Positions 34,851 to 44,965 of a stretch of 64,000 bases of DNA are shown here, piece by piece. Position numbers and translations under genes: made by a program. The stretch covers positions 1 through 64,000 of the forward strand of contig NZ_JABEME010000011.1 in the NCBI RefSeq assembly GCF_013004645.1, given 5' to 3'. The notes under the pieces are model-generated. The model saw only the letters and a list, made by a program, of their open reading frames with translations. It had not been told where the DNA came from and did not search any database. The stretch's first letter is position 1. Every line of letters begins with the position of its first letter. Source of the DNA: Stenotrophomonas africana. GTDB taxonomy: Bacteria; Pseudomonadota; Gammaproteobacteria; Xanthomonadales; Xanthomonadaceae.

Positions 34851-35518
34851 CCAAGATGCTCCGAGAAGAAGTCCAGGGTGCGTTGCAGCGCCAGGGCGGC
34901 GCTGTCTGGATCATACGCATGTCCGACCTCCCGGTTGAAGGCGTGATCGGCCGGATAGACGTAGGTGGCCATCTGCGGCAGCTTCTCCCGGTGGGCCTGC
35001 ACGGCCTCCGGCGGGATGCTGCGGTCCTGGGCGCCAAAGTGGAAAATCACCGGGGCCTTGGGCGTCTCATCCAGGAACTGGACGTTGCGCGCACCGTAGT
35101 AGCTGACCGAGGGCAGGCCCAGGCGCAGCGCGGACAGCATTGCTACCGTACCGCCCCAGCAGTAGCCGACGGTGCCGACCTTTCCGTAGGGGGCCAGCCG
35201 GGTGGCCGCCGCGCGGACCACTTCCAGCGCCTTCTCCATGCCCAGCGCGCTCACCCGTTCCAGGCCCTGCCTCACGCCGTCGGCGTCGTAGGGCAGGGCA
35301 TCCGGATCGGCTTCTGCGCCATCAACCAGGTCGAAGAAGGACGGCGCCAGCACCGCGTAGCCTTCGGCCGCGAAGCGCTCGGCTACACCGCGGATGTGCG
35401 GGTTGGCGCCGAAAATTTCCTGCACCACCACCAGCCCGCCGCGCGGGGTGCCTTCAGGGAAGGCCTGCCAGGCCCGTACCGCGCCGTGGTGCGTATCCAG
35501 GGTGATCCACTCGGCCAT
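34847..35518 (-). CDS. Dienelactone hydrolase family protein
   Basis: A 223-residue alpha/beta-hydrolase with the dienelactone-hydrolase catalytic triad: Cys120 in GYCWGG, Asp165 in [10 protein letters not shown] and His192 in DHAFNR. Glu34 in [13 protein letters not shown], which contacts the nucleophile in the family, is also present. No aromatic-degradation genes lie nearby, so the physiological substrate is probably not chlorocatechol-derived and remains unknown. The ATG at 35518 is preceded by GAGG 8 bases upstream; a longer reading to 35794 is not supported. It is the first gene of the coupled hydrolase-HIT-membrane protein unit, divergent from rimO. Confidence 0.9.
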   Translation of the reverse strand: MAEWITLDTHHGAVRAWQAFPEGTPRGGLVVVQEIFGANPHIRGVAERFAAEGYAVLAPSFFDLVDGAEADPDALPYDADGVRQGLERVSALGMEKALEVVRAAATRLAPYGKVGTVGYCWGGTVAMLSALRLGLPSVSYYGARNVQFLDETPKAPVIFHFGAQDRSIPPEAVQAHREKLPQMATYVYPADHAFNREVGHAYDPDSAALALQRTLDFFSEHLG

Positions 35519-35720
35519 TGCTTCTACCTCATTGCGGGAACAGACCCGCATTGTCGGTGCTGCGCGGGTTAGCGCGGTGTCAGCGGCTGTGCGTGATCGG
35601 GCGGCTGGCCATTCAGAGCGAGGCCGCCAAGCCCGGTATACTGGCGCCCTTTCAGGCCCCGGCCCCCAGGAACCCCTGCCACGCCGGCAGGGGCCCAGGC
35701 CCCCAGAGTCCCGCGATTCC

Positions 35721-37082
35721 ATGTCCCAGCTGAACCCCAAAGTCGGCTTTGTCAGCCTTGGCTGCCCGAAGGCCCTTGTCGATTCCGAACGCATCCTTAC
35801 CCAGCTCCGCTCGGAAGGCTACGACATCGTCCCGTCCTACGATTCGGCCGATGTGGTGGTGGTCAACACCTGTGGCTTCATCGATTCGGCGGTGACCGAG
35901 TCGCTGGACGCGATCGGCGAGGCGATGAACCAGAACGGCAAGGTCATCGTCACCGGCTGCCTGGGCAAGCGCCCTGAGCAGATCCGCGAGGCGTACCCCA
36001 ACGTGCTGGCAGTGTCCGGCCCGCAGGACTACCAGAGCGTGATGGAAGCGGTGCATGAAGCATTGCCGCCCAAGCACGATCCGTTCGTGGACCTGGTGCC
36101 CGACTACGGTATCAAGCTGACTCCGCGCCATTACGCTTACCTGAAGATTTCCGAAGGCTGCAACCACAAGTGCAGCTTCTGCATCATTCCGTCGATGCGA
36201 GGCAAGCTGGTCTCGCGCCCGGTGGATGAGGTGCTGCGCGAAGCCGAACGCCTGGTACGCGGTGGCGTGCGCGAGCTGCTGGTGGTTTCGCAGGACACCT
36301 CGGCCTACGGCGTGGACGTGAAGTACGCCGAAAAGATGTGGCGCAACAAGGCCTACCAGACCCGCCTGAAGGCGCTGTGCGAAGGCCTGTCCGAGCTGGA
36401 TGCGTGGGTGCGCATGCACTACGTCTACCCGTACCCGCACGTGGACGAAGTGGTGCCGCTGATGGCCGAGAACCGCATCCTGCCGTACCTGGACATCCCG
36501 TTCCAGCACGCCAGCCCGCGCATCCTGCGCCTGATGAAGCGTCCGGGCGCGGTCGAGAAGACCCTGGAGCGCGTGCAGAACTGGCGCCGCATCGCGCCGG
36601 ACATCACCGTGCGTTCGACCTTCATCGTCGGCTTCCCGGGCGAGACCGAATCCGAGTTCGAAGAGCTGCTGTCGTTCCTTGACGAAGCGCAGCTGGACCG
36701 CGTGGGCGCGTTCGCCTATTCACCGGTTGAAGGTGCCACCGCCAACGATCTGCCCGATGCGGTGCCGGAAGAGGTGAAACAGGAACGTCTGGCCCGCTTC
36801 ATGGAGAAGCAGGCGCAGATCTCAGCCGCGCGCCTCGAGGCCAAGATCGGCACCGTGCAGCAGTGCCTGGTCGACGCCATCGAAGGCGATATCGCCGTGG
36901 CCCGCTCCAAGGCCGATGCCCCGGAGATCGACGGCCTGGTGCACATCCAGAATGCCGACCAGGTGCCACTGCGCGTGGGCGAATTCGTGGATGTGGAAAT
37001 CACCGAGAGCGACGAGCACGACCTGTACGGGGATGCGCTTGCCGCCGCCGCCCGCCCGGCATTCGATCTCAAGATGCTGTGA
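35721..37082 (+). CDS. rimO: Ribosomal protein S12 methylthiotransferase RimO
   Basis: A 453-residue radical-SAM enzyme that adds a methylthio group to Asp88/89 of ribosomal protein uS12. The N-terminal UPF0004 domain holds its Fe-S cysteines (Cys15 in SLGCPK, then NTCGF and TGCLGK). The radical-SAM cluster motif CNHKCSFC lies at Cys147/151/154, and a TRAM RNA/protein-binding domain ends the protein (about 385-450). The start at 35721 ([17 protein letters not shown]) aligns with the family. The stop overlaps the GTG start of the DUF3025 gene by four bases. Confidence 0.96.
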   Translation: MSQLNPKVGFVSLGCPKALVDSERILTQLRSEGYDIVPSYDSADVVVVNTCGFIDSAVTESLDAIGEAMNQNGKVIVTGCLGKRPEQIREAYPNVLAVSGPQDYQSVMEAVHEALPPKHDPFVDLVPDYGIKLTPRHYAYLKISEGCNHKCSFCIIPSMRGKLVSRPVDEVLREAERLVRGGVRELLVVSQDTSAYGVDVKYAEKMWRNKAYQTRLKALCEGLSELDAWVRMHYVYPYPHVDEVVPLMAENRILPYLDIPFQHASPRILRLMKRPGAVEKTLERVQNWRRIAPDITVRSTFIVGFPGETESEFEELLSFLDEAQLDRVGAFAYSPVEGATANDLPDAVPEEVKQERLARFMEKQAQISAARLEAKIGTVQQCLVDAIEGDIAVARSKADAPEIDGLVHIQNADQVPLRVGEFVDVEITESDEHDLYGDALAAAARPAFDLKML

Positions 37083-37915
37083 CCGCAGCGACGACCGCCG
37101 CCGGTGACGGCAGCGGCGCCCGCCGCTTCGTGCCGCCGCCGCGTGCGGCGGTCGATCCGCAGGTGTTCGCGCACCCGGTGTTTGCCGGATTGCGCGACGT
37201 TCGTGACCTGCTGGCCAGCCCGGAGTGGCCATCCATTGCAGCGCTCGAGACACGCCTGGCGCTGCCCGGCAAGCATCTGGTCGAGCAGGATGCCACGCTG
37301 CTGACGGACGGCCTGCACTACGAAGTCCGCATCGCACAGGGGCGCATCGCCACCCGCGCCGACAACTGGCATGACCTGTTCAACGCACTGGTGTGGGCCC
37401 GTTACCCGCAGCTCAAGCAGGCGCTCAACGTGCAGCAGTGCAGGCATATCGCATCCATGCCGCCGGGCCAGCGCAATCGCGCGCAGGCGGCGCTGACCCA
37501 GTTCGACGAAACCGGCGTGATCGTGCGCGTGCGCCATCACACGCTGCTGGCCGCCTGGGATGCGCACGACTGGCGTGCACTGTTCGAATCGAGATACTGG
37601 CTGAGCGGCGACATCGCCATCGCTGCGGTATTCGGCCATGCCCTGATGGAGCAGGCGCTGCTGCCGGGGCGTCTGCTGGTGGGCAAATGTGTGGTAGTGC
37701 ACGGCGAAGTCGATGGTGCCTGCGTTGATGCAGTCGCCGCGGCCATTGCCGAGGGCAGAGCAGTGACCGATCCCTTGCAGTTGCGTCCGCTGCCGTTGGC
37801 CGGAATCCCGGGCTGGCACGACGGACAGGACGCCGCCTTCTATGCCGATGCCGAGTACTTCCGCCCGCTGCGTGCCGGCCGCCAGTACCCGCCGCCGTTG
37901 CATGGCGCTATGTAG
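37079..37915 (+). CDS. DUF3025 protein
   Basis: A 278-residue protein of the uncharacterised DUF3025 family, recognised by the [19 protein letters not shown] block (about 98-117) and the [14 protein letters not shown] stretch. No membrane segment, signal peptide or known catalytic motif is visible; it is probably cytoplasmic. The GTG start overlaps the rimO stop (GTGA), indicating coupling, although no functional link to S12 methylthiolation is known. Its TAG stop codon is provided by the GTAG head of the SMAG repeat that follows, so the end of the protein may have been set by repeat insertion. Confidence 0.85.
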   Translation: MTAATTAAGDGSGARRFVPPPRAAVDPQVFAHPVFAGLRDVRDLLASPEWPSIAALETRLALPGKHLVEQDATLLTDGLHYEVRIAQGRIATRADNWHDLFNALVWARYPQLKQALNVQQCRHIASMPPGQRNRAQAALTQFDETGVIVRVRHHTLLAAWDAHDWRALFESRYWLSGDIAIAAVFGHALMEQALLPGRLLVGKCVVVHGEVDGACVDAVAAAIAEGRAVTDPLQLRPLPLAGIPGWHDGQDAAFYADAEYFRPLRAGRQYPPPLHGAM

Positions 37916-38076
37916 AGTCGACTGTCAGTCGACTGCTCTTCGTTCCGAGGCTGTGAACGCCTGACAGATGGCTTCGGCGAGTCATCAACCGCGACGAGGG
38001 TCGCGGTGCGTTTGCCGTCCGGCTGCGGAGGTTTGTGCCGCGCTTCGCGCGGTAGTCGACTGACAGTCGACTCTAC
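37912..38076. repeat. SMAG inverted pair supplying stop codons to both flanking genes
   Basis: Unit GTAGAGTCGACTGTCAGTCG (37912-37934) and the inverse AGTCGACTGACAGTCGACTC...TAC (38054-38076) flank about 120 bases of unrelated sequence. The TAG of the left GTAG is the stop of DUF3025, and the TAG of the right GTAG is the stop of greB on the other strand. Confidence 0.85.
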
Positions 38077-38579
38077 AACGGCTCGTATTCCACCCAGGTC
38101 ACCGCAAAGGTGAACTGGCCGCCGGGCAGCTCCACCGAAAATTCATCATCCAGCCGCTTCTTCAGCAGCGCACGCGCCAGCGGCGAATCGATGCTGATCC
38201 AGCCCAGGCCTGCGTCGGTCTCATCCGGACCGACAATGCGATAGCGGCTGGTGTCGCCGCTGTCCACGTTCTCCAGTTCCACCCATGCGCCGAAGAACAC
38301 CGCCTGCGGATCGGTCGGCGTGGTGTCGACTACGCGCAGCGATTCCAGCCGCTTGGTCAGATAGCGCACGCGGCGGTCGATCTCGCCCAGCTGCTTCTTG
38401 CGATAGGTGTACTCGGCGTTTTCCGAACGGTCGCCTTCTGCGGCGGCTGCGGCCAGTGCCTTCACCACCTCGGGGCGCCGCACACGCCACAGGTCATCCA
38501 GTTCGGCCTTCAACCGGGCGTGGCCGGAGGCGGTGATCAGGGCGGTACTCTTTTCTGCAGGGGGACGCCAACGGGACAT
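38073..38579 (-). CDS. greB: Transcription elongation factor GreB
   Basis: A 168-residue transcript-cleavage factor that rescues backtracked RNA polymerase. The N-terminal coiled-coil hairpin (about 15-80: [68 protein letters not shown]) includes the acidic tip DRSENAEY that reaches the polymerase active centre. The C-terminal FKBP-like domain ([29 protein letters not shown]...[14 protein letters not shown]) follows. The MSRWRPP start and long GreB-type hairpin distinguish it from GreA. Its stop codon lies inside a SMAG repeat. Upstream is another palindromic element, then the HerA-like gene in the same direction. Confidence 0.93.
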   Translation of the reverse strand: MSRWRPPAEKSTALITASGHARLKAELDDLWRVRRPEVVKALAAAAAEGDRSENAEYTYRKKQLGEIDRRVRYLTKRLESLRVVDTTPTDPQAVFFGAWVELENVDSGDTSRYRIVGPDETDAGLGWISIDSPLARALLKKRLDDEFSVELPGGQFTFAVTWVEYEPL

Positions 38580-38616
38580 GCAATACGACTTCTTTTCTGG
38601 ATGACGAACGGAGGAG

Positions 38617-38694
38617 CGGGGTCGGAGCCCTTCCTTGCAGAAGGGATCCGACCGCGAGGCCAGATCCCTTTCCAGCGGAAAGGGCTCCGATCCC
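38617..38694. repeat. GGGTCGGA-type palindrome pair
   Basis: Hairpin 1: GGTCGGAGCCCTTCC ... GAAGGGATCCGACC (about 38619-38653). Hairpin 2: GATCCCTTTCC-AGC-GGAAAGGGCTC (about 38663-38687), followed by CGATCCC. The two halves are related and inverted. They lie between greB and the HerA-like gene and look like a separate repeat family from SMAG. Confidence 0.65.
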
Positions 38695-38706
38695 AGTAGC
38701 GGCAGG

Positions 38707-40212
38707 TCAGCGCTTGCCGCCGAAGATGCCGCCCAGCAGGCCGCGCACGATCTGGTTGCCCAGCTTGGTGCCAACGGTACGCGTGGTCTGCTTGGCCATG
38801 GTTTCGATCATGCCCTGGCGGCGCTTGGTGCCGAAAATCGCATCCTTGATCGCCTGGCCGAAACCGCCTTCCTGCGCTTCGTCCTGCTCGCGGCTGCGCG
38901 CGGCCGGCGCCTGCGCCTGTTCGACGGTCTTCTGCGCACGCTGGGCCAGCAGTTCGGCGGCCGATTCGCGGTTGATCGCGGTGTCGTAGCGGCTGCCGAC
39001 CGGGCTGCCGGCACGCACCTGGGCACGCTCGGCCTCGGTGATCGGCCCCATCCGGCAGCGCGGCGGTGCAATCATCGTCTGCTGCACCGGCATCGGCACG
39101 CCCTTGTCCTGCAGCGTGGAGACCAGCGCTTCGCCGGTGCCGAGCTGGCTCAGTACCTTGGCCACGTCCAGCTTCGGGTTCGGCACGAAGGTTTCAGCCG
39201 CGGTCTTCACTGCCTTCTGGTCGCGCGGGGTGAATGCACGCAGCGCATGCTGCACGCGGTTGCCCAGCTGGCCGAGGATGTTACCCGGCACGTCATCAGG
39301 GAACTGCGAGCAGAAGTACACGCCCACGCCCTTGGAGCGGATCAGGCGCACCACCTGCTCGATACGCTGCACCAGCGAGGCCGGTGCGTCGTCGAACAGC
39401 AGGTGGGCCTCGTCGAAGATGAAGACCAGCTTCGGCTTGTCCAGGTCGCCCACTTCCGGCAGCTGCTCGAACAACTCCGACAGCAGCCACAGCAGGAAGG
39501 TCGAATACAGCTTGGGCTTGAGCACCAGCTGGTCGGCGGCGAGGATGCCGATCACGCCGCGGCCGTCGTGATTGACCCGCATGATGTCGGCCAGTTCCAG
39601 GGCCGGCTCACCGAAGAAGTTCTCGCCGCCATCCTGCGCCAGGCGCAGCACCGAACGCTGGATCGCAGCGATGGACTGCGCGCTGACCAGGCCGTATTCG
39701 GTGGAGATGTCCTTGCGCTCCTCGGCCACCAGGCCAAGCAGGGCGCGCAGGTCGTCCATGTCCAGCAGCAGCAGGCCACGGTCGTCGGCCAGCTTGAACA
39801 CGATGTCGAGCACGCCGGACTGGGTGTCGTTCAACTCGAGGATGCGCGCCAGCAGGGTCGGGCCCATCTCGCTGACCGTGGTGCGCACCGGGTGACCCAG
39901 CTTGCCGTACAGGTCCCAGAAAAGGGTCGGGCTGGCGGCCGGCGCGTAGTCGGCCACGCCGATCTCGGCGGCGCGCTTGAGCAGGTTCTCGGCGCCGGTG
40001 CCGGGCACGGCCAGGCCGGAGACATCGCCCTTCACATCGGCCAGGAATACCGGCACGCCCAGTCGCGAAAAGCCCTCGGCCAGCGTCATCAGGGTCACGG
40101 TCTTGCCGGTACCGGTGGCGCCGGCCACCAGGCCGTGGCGGTTGCCGAGTTTCGGCAGCAGGGTGACGGCAATATCGTCGGTAATGCCTTTGCCGAGCAG
40201 AATCGGATCCAT
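38707..40212 (-). CDS. HerA-like / DUF853 ATPase (YjgR-like)
   Basis: A 501-residue P-loop ATPase of the FtsK-HerA superfamily. Walker A is GATGTGKT (31-38) and Walker B is FIFDEAH (about 261-267), with the arginine-finger region typical of HerA proteins further on. The DUF853 helicase-like C-terminal domain covers most of the protein; the tail ([17 protein letters not shown]...[11 protein letters not shown]) is low-complexity and basic at its end. HerA proteins pump DNA or remodel protein-DNA complexes, but the YjgR branch has no established substrate. No NurA nuclease partner is adjacent. The gene is transcribed away from the lytic transglycosylase gene. Confidence 0.9.
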   Translation of the reverse strand: MDPILLGKGITDDIAVTLLPKLGNRHGLVAGATGTGKTVTLMTLAEGFSRLGVPVFLADVKGDVSGLAVPGTGAENLLKRAAEIGVADYAPAASPTLFWDLYGKLGHPVRTTVSEMGPTLLARILELNDTQSGVLDIVFKLADDRGLLLLDMDDLRALLGLVAEERKDISTEYGLVSAQSIAAIQRSVLRLAQDGGENFFGEPALELADIMRVNHDGRGVIGILAADQLVLKPKLYSTFLLWLLSELFEQLPEVGDLDKPKLVFIFDEAHLLFDDAPASLVQRIEQVVRLIRSKGVGVYFCSQFPDDVPGNILGQLGNRVQHALRAFTPRDQKAVKTAAETFVPNPKLDVAKVLSQLGTGEALVSTLQDKGVPMPVQQTMIAPPRCRMGPITEAERAQVRAGSPVGSRYDTAINRESAAELLAQRAQKTVEQAQAPAARSREQDEAQEGGFGQAIKDAIFGTKRRQGMIETMAKQTTRTVGTKLGNQIVRGLLGGIFGGKR

Positions 40213-40334
40213 GGTCCAGCCCTTGTGGTGAATAGCCCAATGTTAACCGCCGGCGGTGACGGTCCGAAGGTCGGCTTGCCCGGACCTTGGCGGCGCCGCT
40301 ACTCTGCCTGCCTGTTTCGCACACAGTGCCATCA

Positions 40335-41945
40335 ATGCCCGTTCCTGTCCTGATTTCCCGCGGTTGGCCGCTGCTGGCCCTGGCCGGCCTGGTTTCCCTG
40401 GCACCCGACGCCCATGCACAGCGGGTCTCGGCCCGGGACAAGGTGAAGGTGGATGCGCTGCAGCAGCGCATGACCGCCGCCGAGAAGCGCTACAGCGACG
40501 CTCTGCTGCTGGTCGCCAACGCCGACCCCAAGGGCAGCAACGAGGCCGATGCCGCGCTGGAGGACATGGAAGATGTCCTCAACGACTGCGTGAAGCAGAA
40601 GGGCTGCCAGATGGGCACCCTGCTGGCCAGCTACAAGCGTCTGCTCAAGCACGACGCCGATGCGGCCGCCAGCGATGACGTCGCCGACGAGGGCGGTGAC
40701 CGCCTGGAAGCCGACCCCGACCACATCGGCCCGCTCACCGCCGACGTGCCCGAAGCCGCCCGCGCCGCCGCGCTGCTCAACGACAAGCGGCACGCCTTCG
40801 ACAGCATGGTCGAATACAACCCGGCGGTGCAGGCCGGTATTCGTCGCTGGCTGACCGACATGCGCCCGGCGCTGCTGACCAGCCATGAGAACTACCAGAA
40901 CCTGCGCGCGGTGATGTGGCCGGAGTGGGAGAAGCGTGGCCTGCCCGAGGCACTGCTGTTCGGCATCATGGCCAAGGAATCCAACGGTCGCGTGCATGCG
41001 TCCTCGCGCGCCGGCGCCGCCGGCCTGATGCAGTTCATGCCGGCTACCGGCCGCCGCTTCGGCCTCGGCCCGGACGGCACCGGCTTCGATACCCGTTTCG
41101 ACGCGCGCAGCGCCGCTGAAGCCAGCGCCAGCTACCTCAACGAGCGCCTGCGCGAACTGAACAACAACGTGGAAATGTCGGTGGCCGCCTACAACGGTGG
41201 CGAAGGCCGTGCCGCGCGCGTGTTCAAGCAGAGTGCTGGCCAGAGCTTCTGGACCGACAGCGTCTACAACCAGTTCCCGGGCGAGACCAAGGACTACGTG
41301 CCGATGGTGATCGCCGCGGCCTGGATCTTCCTGCACCCGCAGCAGTACGGCGTGGAGTTCCCGAAGATCAGCGCCCAGCCGGCCACGCTGCGCCTTGCCA
41401 AGTCCACCACCATCTACGAACTGACCATCTGCCTGGGCAGCCACGGTACGCGCGATGGCTACATGCGCGCGCTGCGCAACCTCAACCCGCGCTATGAAGC
41501 CGATGGCTGGATTCCGGCCGGTACGCTGATCAACGCTACCACCCGCATCGCCGGCCTGTACCAGCGCAACTGTGTCAGTGGCCCGCGTGCCGACCTGGCC
41601 CGCACCCTGATCACCGCCGATCTGAATGCGGCGATCAAGCGCCCGACCGCGGCCAGCTATACCGGCAGCGTGGCGGTGGGGGGCGTGGTGCCGGTGGCCG
41701 ACGCAGCCGCATCCACCAACGTGCCGACCGCACCGGTGGCTGCGGTGGCGACGCCGCGCCCGGCACCGGCCGCCCGGCCGAAGCCGGTGCGCAGCCACAA
41801 GGTGGGCAAGGGCGAAACCCTGGGTGCCATCGCGGCGAAGTTCCAGTGCGACGTGCCGACCCTGGCCCGCGCCAACGGCCTGAAAGCCCCGTCCTACAGC
41901 CTGCGCCACGGCCAGACGCTGAAGCTGCAGGGCTGCGACAAGTAA
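40335..41945 (+). CDS. MltD-like membrane/periplasmic lytic transglycosylase with LysM
   Basis: A 536-residue exported peptidoglycan-cleaving enzyme. A signal peptide (about 1-29, ending DAHAQ) leads to a helical region, then an SLT domain with catalytic Glu215 (IMAKESNGRVHASSRAGAAGLMQFMPATGRRFG) and the AAYNGGEG motif. After an alanine/proline-rich linker (about 445-480) comes one C-terminal LysM module (SHKVGKGETLGAIAAKFQCDVPTLARANGLKAPSYSLRHGQTLKL). No lipobox cysteine is present, unlike E. coli MltD, and only one LysM is seen, so 'MltD-like' is safer than mltD. The rraB gene follows 24 bases downstream. Confidence 0.9.
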   Translation: MPVPVLISRGWPLLALAGLVSLAPDAHAQRVSARDKVKVDALQQRMTAAEKRYSDALLLVANADPKGSNEADAALEDMEDVLNDCVKQKGCQMGTLLASYKRLLKHDADAAASDDVADEGGDRLEADPDHIGPLTADVPEAARAAALLNDKRHAFDSMVEYNPAVQAGIRRWLTDMRPALLTSHENYQNLRAVMWPEWEKRGLPEALLFGIMAKESNGRVHASSRAGAAGLMQFMPATGRRFGLGPDGTGFDTRFDARSAAEASASYLNERLRELNNNVEMSVAAYNGGEGRAARVFKQSAGQSFWTDSVYNQFPGETKDYVPMVIAAAWIFLHPQQYGVEFPKISAQPATLRLAKSTTIYELTICLGSHGTRDGYMRALRNLNPRYEADGWIPAGTLINATTRIAGLYQRNCVSGPRADLARTLITADLNAAIKRPTAASYTGSVAVGGVVPVADAAASTNVPTAPVAAVATPRPAPAARPKPVRSHKVGKGETLGAIAAKFQCDVPTLARANGLKAPSYSLRHGQTLKLQGCDK

Positions 41946-41968
41946 TTCCCCCGACCCCTGGAATCCGC

Positions 41969-42316
41969 ATGGACCTCGAAGACACCCGCAACCTGTTCGC
42001 CAACCTCCGCGAAAACACCGACTGGGACATCAACGGCCCGTTGCTGTGGGGGTACTTCTTCGTGCACTCCACTGCTGAGCCGTTGCAGGCACTGGCAGGG
42101 CACCTGCAGGCGCAGGGCTATACCTTCGTGGAACTGTTCGAGCAGGAGCCGGAAGAGGGCGATGCGCCGTTCCACGTGCTGCACGTGGAGCGCGTGGAAA
42201 TCCACGACGAAGCCTCGCTGGACCGTCGCAACCAGGAGTTCGCGGCGCTGGCCGCGGAGAAGGGCGTGGAAGATTACGACGGCATGGATGTCGGCCCGGC
42301 CCCGGCCCTGCAGTAA
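41969..42316 (+). CDS. rraB: RNase E activity regulator RraB
   Basis: A 115-residue acidic protein of the RraB family, which binds RNase E and changes its cleavage of selected mRNAs. Recognisable stretches are NTDWDINGPLLWGYFFVHSTAEPLQALAGHLQAQGY and HVERVEIHDEASLDRRNQEFAALAAEKGVEDYDGMDVG, closely matching the family pattern. The ATG at 41969 follows the transglycosylase gene by 24 bases, so the two may be cotranscribed. A SMAG inverted pair begins 14 bases after the stop. Confidence 0.88.
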   Translation: MDLEDTRNLFANLRENTDWDINGPLLWGYFFVHSTAEPLQALAGHLQAQGYTFVELFEQEPEEGDAPFHVLHVERVEIHDEASLDRRNQEFAALAAEKGVEDYDGMDVGPAPALQ

Positions 42317-42329
42317 CGCGCTTCTGGCT

Positions 42330-42416
42330 GTAGAGCCGAGCCCATGCTCGGCTTCCTTTGCCCACAGAAATGCATGACCGGTTGCAGCCAGCAGCCGAGC
42401 ATGGGCTCGGCTCTAC
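42330..42416. repeat. SMAG inverted pair
   Basis: GTAGAGCCGAGCCCATGCTCGGC (42330-42353) and its inverse AGCCGAGCATGGGCTCGGCTCTAC (42393-42416) separated by 39 bases. It lies between the converging rraB and psd genes and may terminate both. Confidence 0.88.
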
Positions 42417-42423
42417 ATGTACC

Positions 42424-43266
42424 TCAGCGCAGCTTCGCCAGCGCCTGGCCCAGCTGCACCGGGCTTTCAGCGCCCAGCTGCGGTGCGAACTCGGCCACGC
42501 CCGGCGGCAGCAGCACGATCACGGTCGAACCATAGTTGAAGCGCGCCATCTCGGCGAAGCGCTCCAGCTTGATGCCCTGGCCGCGGTAATCCTTGCGGGT
42601 GATGCGGTCGCCATAGTGCGGAATTTCTTCGCCGCTCCATACGGTTTCCACACCGGACACCAGCAGCGCACCGACCATCACGCTGACCATCGGCCCGAAG
42701 CTGGTGTCGAAGTGGCAGACCAGGCGCTCGTTGCGGGCGAACAGGCGCGGCACCCCGTTGACGGCCGCAGGACCAACGCTGAACAGGCGGCCCGGCACGT
42801 GCACGGTTTCACGCAGGGTGCCGGTCCACGGCATGTGCACGCGGTGGTAGTCGCGCGGGGACAGGTACACGGTGGCGTACAGGCCGTCGTTGTACGGCTT
42901 GGCGTCTTCGTCGCTGCCCAGCAGCTCGGCGGCGGTGAACGACTGCCCCTTGGCCTGGAAGATGCGGCCGGCCTCGATCTTCCCCAGCTGGCTGATGCGG
43001 CCGTCGGCCGGCATCACCAGGCTGCGCGGATCGGCATCGGCCACGCGCGCGCCCGGCTTCAGCGCACGGGTGAAGAACTGGTTGAAGGTCGCATAGCTGC
43101 GCGGGTCCGGGTTGGCCGCTTCGTCCAGGTTGACGTTGAACTTGCGGGTGACCGTGTCGATCAGCCAGCGCGACACGCGCGGATCGTCCGAGTACGCCAG
43201 CGAGCGCGCCATCGAGGACAGCAGGCGATGGGGCAGGGCGTACGTCAGGGCGGTGGTGAGGCTCAT
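42424..43266 (-). CDS. psd: Phosphatidylserine decarboxylase proenzyme
   Basis: A 280-residue inner-membrane-associated enzyme making phosphatidylethanolamine. The self-cleavage site is present as Gly246-Ser247-Thr248 in [13 protein letters not shown]; cleavage there creates the pyruvoyl cofactor on the small alpha chain. The catalytic MPADGRI motif and DYHRVHMPW with catalytic His residues are visible. The usual LGST reads YGST, a conservative change outside the cleavage pair. ATG 43266 overlaps the stop of the upstream SCO gene (ATGA), so the two are translationally coupled. Confidence 0.95.
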   Translation of the reverse strand: MSLTTALTYALPHRLLSSMARSLAYSDDPRVSRWLIDTVTRKFNVNLDEAANPDPRSYATFNQFFTRALKPGARVADADPRSLVMPADGRISQLGKIEAGRIFQAKGQSFTAAELLGSDEDAKPYNDGLYATVYLSPRDYHRVHMPWTGTLRETVHVPGRLFSVGPAAVNGVPRLFARNERLVCHFDTSFGPMVSVMVGALLVSGVETVWSGEEIPHYGDRITRKDYRGQGIKLERFAEMARFNYGSTVIVLLPPGVAEFAPQLGAESPVQLGQALAKLR

Positions 43267-43913
43267 GGGGCGGTTTTCTCGGTCAGCTTCTGCAGGTCGC
43301 GGGCAATGGCCGGCGCGTTGAACGGGGAGCGTACCAGGCCGGCAAGACGGCCCTGCGGGTCGAGCACGGCCAGGCTGGCCGAGTGCTCGACGGTGTAATC
43401 CTCGGGATTCTCGTCGAAGTGCTTGCCCGGCACCTTCTGGAACACGAAGCCCAGCGAGGTGGCGAAGCGTTCCAGCGAGGGCACATCGGCGGTGGCGGCC
43501 AGGGTGTCCTTGTGGAAGCCGTGCACGTACTCGCCCAGCCGCGTGGCGCTGTCCCGTTCGGGGTCGACCGAGATGAACAGTACCCGCGGGCGCAGCGTGT
43601 CAGGCAGGGCTTCCCACTGGTTCTGCGCGCCGGCCAGTTCGGCCAGGGTGGTCGGGCAGACGTCGGGGCAGAAGGTGAAGCCCAGGAACACCAGGGTCCA
43701 GTGGCCCTTCAGCTCGCCGGGGATCAGGCGGGTGCCGTCGGACTGCGCCAGGTTGAAGTCGGGCAGCGCACGCGGCTGCGGGTACAACGTGATGGCTTCG
43801 GTGGCCGGGGCGTTGGCCGGGGGCTTGGGCGCGAATGCCTGCTGGGCGGCCAGCAGGCCGAGCCCCGCCGCCAGGGCGATCAGCAGGATGATGCCGGCGT
43901 TGCGATTGAACAT
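43263..43913 (-). CDS. SCO1/SenC-type copper-binding thioredoxin-like protein
   Basis: A 216-residue periplasmic protein anchored by an N-terminal membrane helix (about 6-25). The thioredoxin-like fold carries the copper ligands Cys82 and Cys86 ([11 protein letters not shown]) and His177 (YTVEHSAS), all intact. SCO proteins deliver copper to the CuA site of cytochrome c oxidase or act as thiol reductants. No cox genes are in the window; the coupling to psd is the only local context and may reflect membrane assembly in general (inference). Confidence 0.92.
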   Translation of the reverse strand: MFNRNAGIILLIALAAGLGLLAAQQAFAPKPPANAPATEAITLYPQPRALPDFNLAQSDGTRLIPGELKGHWTLVFLGFTFCPDVCPTTLAELAGAQNQWEALPDTLRPRVLFISVDPERDSATRLGEYVHGFHKDTLAATADVPSLERFATSLGFVFQKVPGKHFDENPEDYTVEHSASLAVLDPQGRLAGLVRSPFNAPAIARDLQKLTEKTAP

Positions 43914-44001
43914 GGGGGCTCCCGCGCGAAATGGGCTCCATCATACCGGCTGCGGCCCGATCGTTTCCGCCGCAACGGATGCCGCCACGGGCGCCAGCCC
44001 C

Positions 44002-44007
44002 TATAAT
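44002..44007 (+). promoter_or_regulatory. Candidate -10 box (TATAAT) of the prmB-aroC unit
   Basis: A perfect TATAAT lies 29 bases before the prmB ATG, in the divergent gap from the SCO gene. No clear -35 hexamer is visible at standard spacing. Confidence 0.5.
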
Positions 44008-44035
44008 CGGGGGCCACTTTGCCCGCAGTACCGCC

Positions 44036-44965
44036 ATGACCGCTGAAACGGCCGCCGAACTCCACACGATCATCGATCTGATCCGCTACGGCACCAGCCG
44101 TTTCAACGAAGCCGGACTGACCTTCGGGCACAGCTACGACAACGCGCTGGATGAGGCCACCCAGCTGGTGCTGCACAGCCTGCACCTGCCGCACGATCTC
44201 GGCCCGGCCTATGGCCAGGCGCGCCTGCTGCTGGCGGAGAAGCTGCGCGTGCTGGAGCTGTTCCAGCGTCGCATCGATGAACGCATCCCGGCCGCCTACC
44301 TGACCGGTGAGGCCTGGTTCGCCGGCCTGAGCTTCAAGAGCGACAAGCGCGCCCTGGTGCCGCGCTCGCCGATCGCCGAACTGATCGAATGCGGCTTCGA
44401 GCCGTGGCTGGCCGGCCGCGATGTCAGCCGTGCGCTGGACCTGTGCACCGGTTCGGGCTGCATCGCCATCGCCATGGGCCACTACTACCCGAACTGGGAA
44501 GTGGACGGTGTCGACCTGAGTGACGACGCGCTGTCGCTGGCCGAGGAAAACAAGGAGCGCCTGCAGGCGCACAACGTCACGCTGCTCAAGTCGGACCTGT
44601 TCAACGGCCTGACCGGCCGCCACTACGATCTGATCGTCACCAACCCGCCGTACGTCACCAACGACGAGACCGATGCCCTGCCGCAGGAATACTCCTACGA
44701 GCCCGAGATGGGCCTGCGTGCCGGCGACGACGGCCTGGACCTGGTGCTGAAGATCCTGCGCGACGCCCCGCTGCACCTGAGCGAAGACGGTCTGCTGATC
44801 TGCGAAGTGGGCGAATCCGAGCAGCACCTGATCAAGCTGCTGCCGGAAGTCGACTTCGCCTGGATCGAGTTCAAGGTCGGCCAGATGGGCATCTTCGCGG
44901 TCGAATGCCGCGAGCTGATCGCCCACAGCGCACGCATCACCGAACTGGCGGCGCAGCGCCCGTGA
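44036..44965 (+). CDS. prmB: 50S ribosomal protein L3 N5-glutamine methyltransferase
   Basis: A 309-residue SAM-dependent methyltransferase that modifies a glutamine of ribosomal protein uL3. The SAM-binding motif [20 protein letters not shown] (about 137-156) and the glutamine-methyltransferase signature VTNPPYVT (Asn203-Pro-Pro-Tyr) are clear, and the helical N-terminal substrate domain (about 1-95) fits PrmB rather than PrmC. Adjacent aroC also matches the conserved gamma-proteobacterial prmB-aroC pairing. The stop overlaps the aroC GTG start by four bases. Confidence 0.95.
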   Translation: MTAETAAELHTIIDLIRYGTSRFNEAGLTFGHSYDNALDEATQLVLHSLHLPHDLGPAYGQARLLLAEKLRVLELFQRRIDERIPAAYLTGEAWFAGLSFKSDKRALVPRSPIAELIECGFEPWLAGRDVSRALDLCTGSGCIAIAMGHYYPNWEVDGVDLSDDALSLAEENKERLQAHNVTLLKSDLFNGLTGRHYDLIVTNPPYVTNDETDALPQEYSYEPEMGLRAGDDGLDLVLKILRDAPLHLSEDGLLICEVGESEQHLIKLLPEVDFAWIEFKVGQMGIFAVECRELIAHSARITELAAQRP

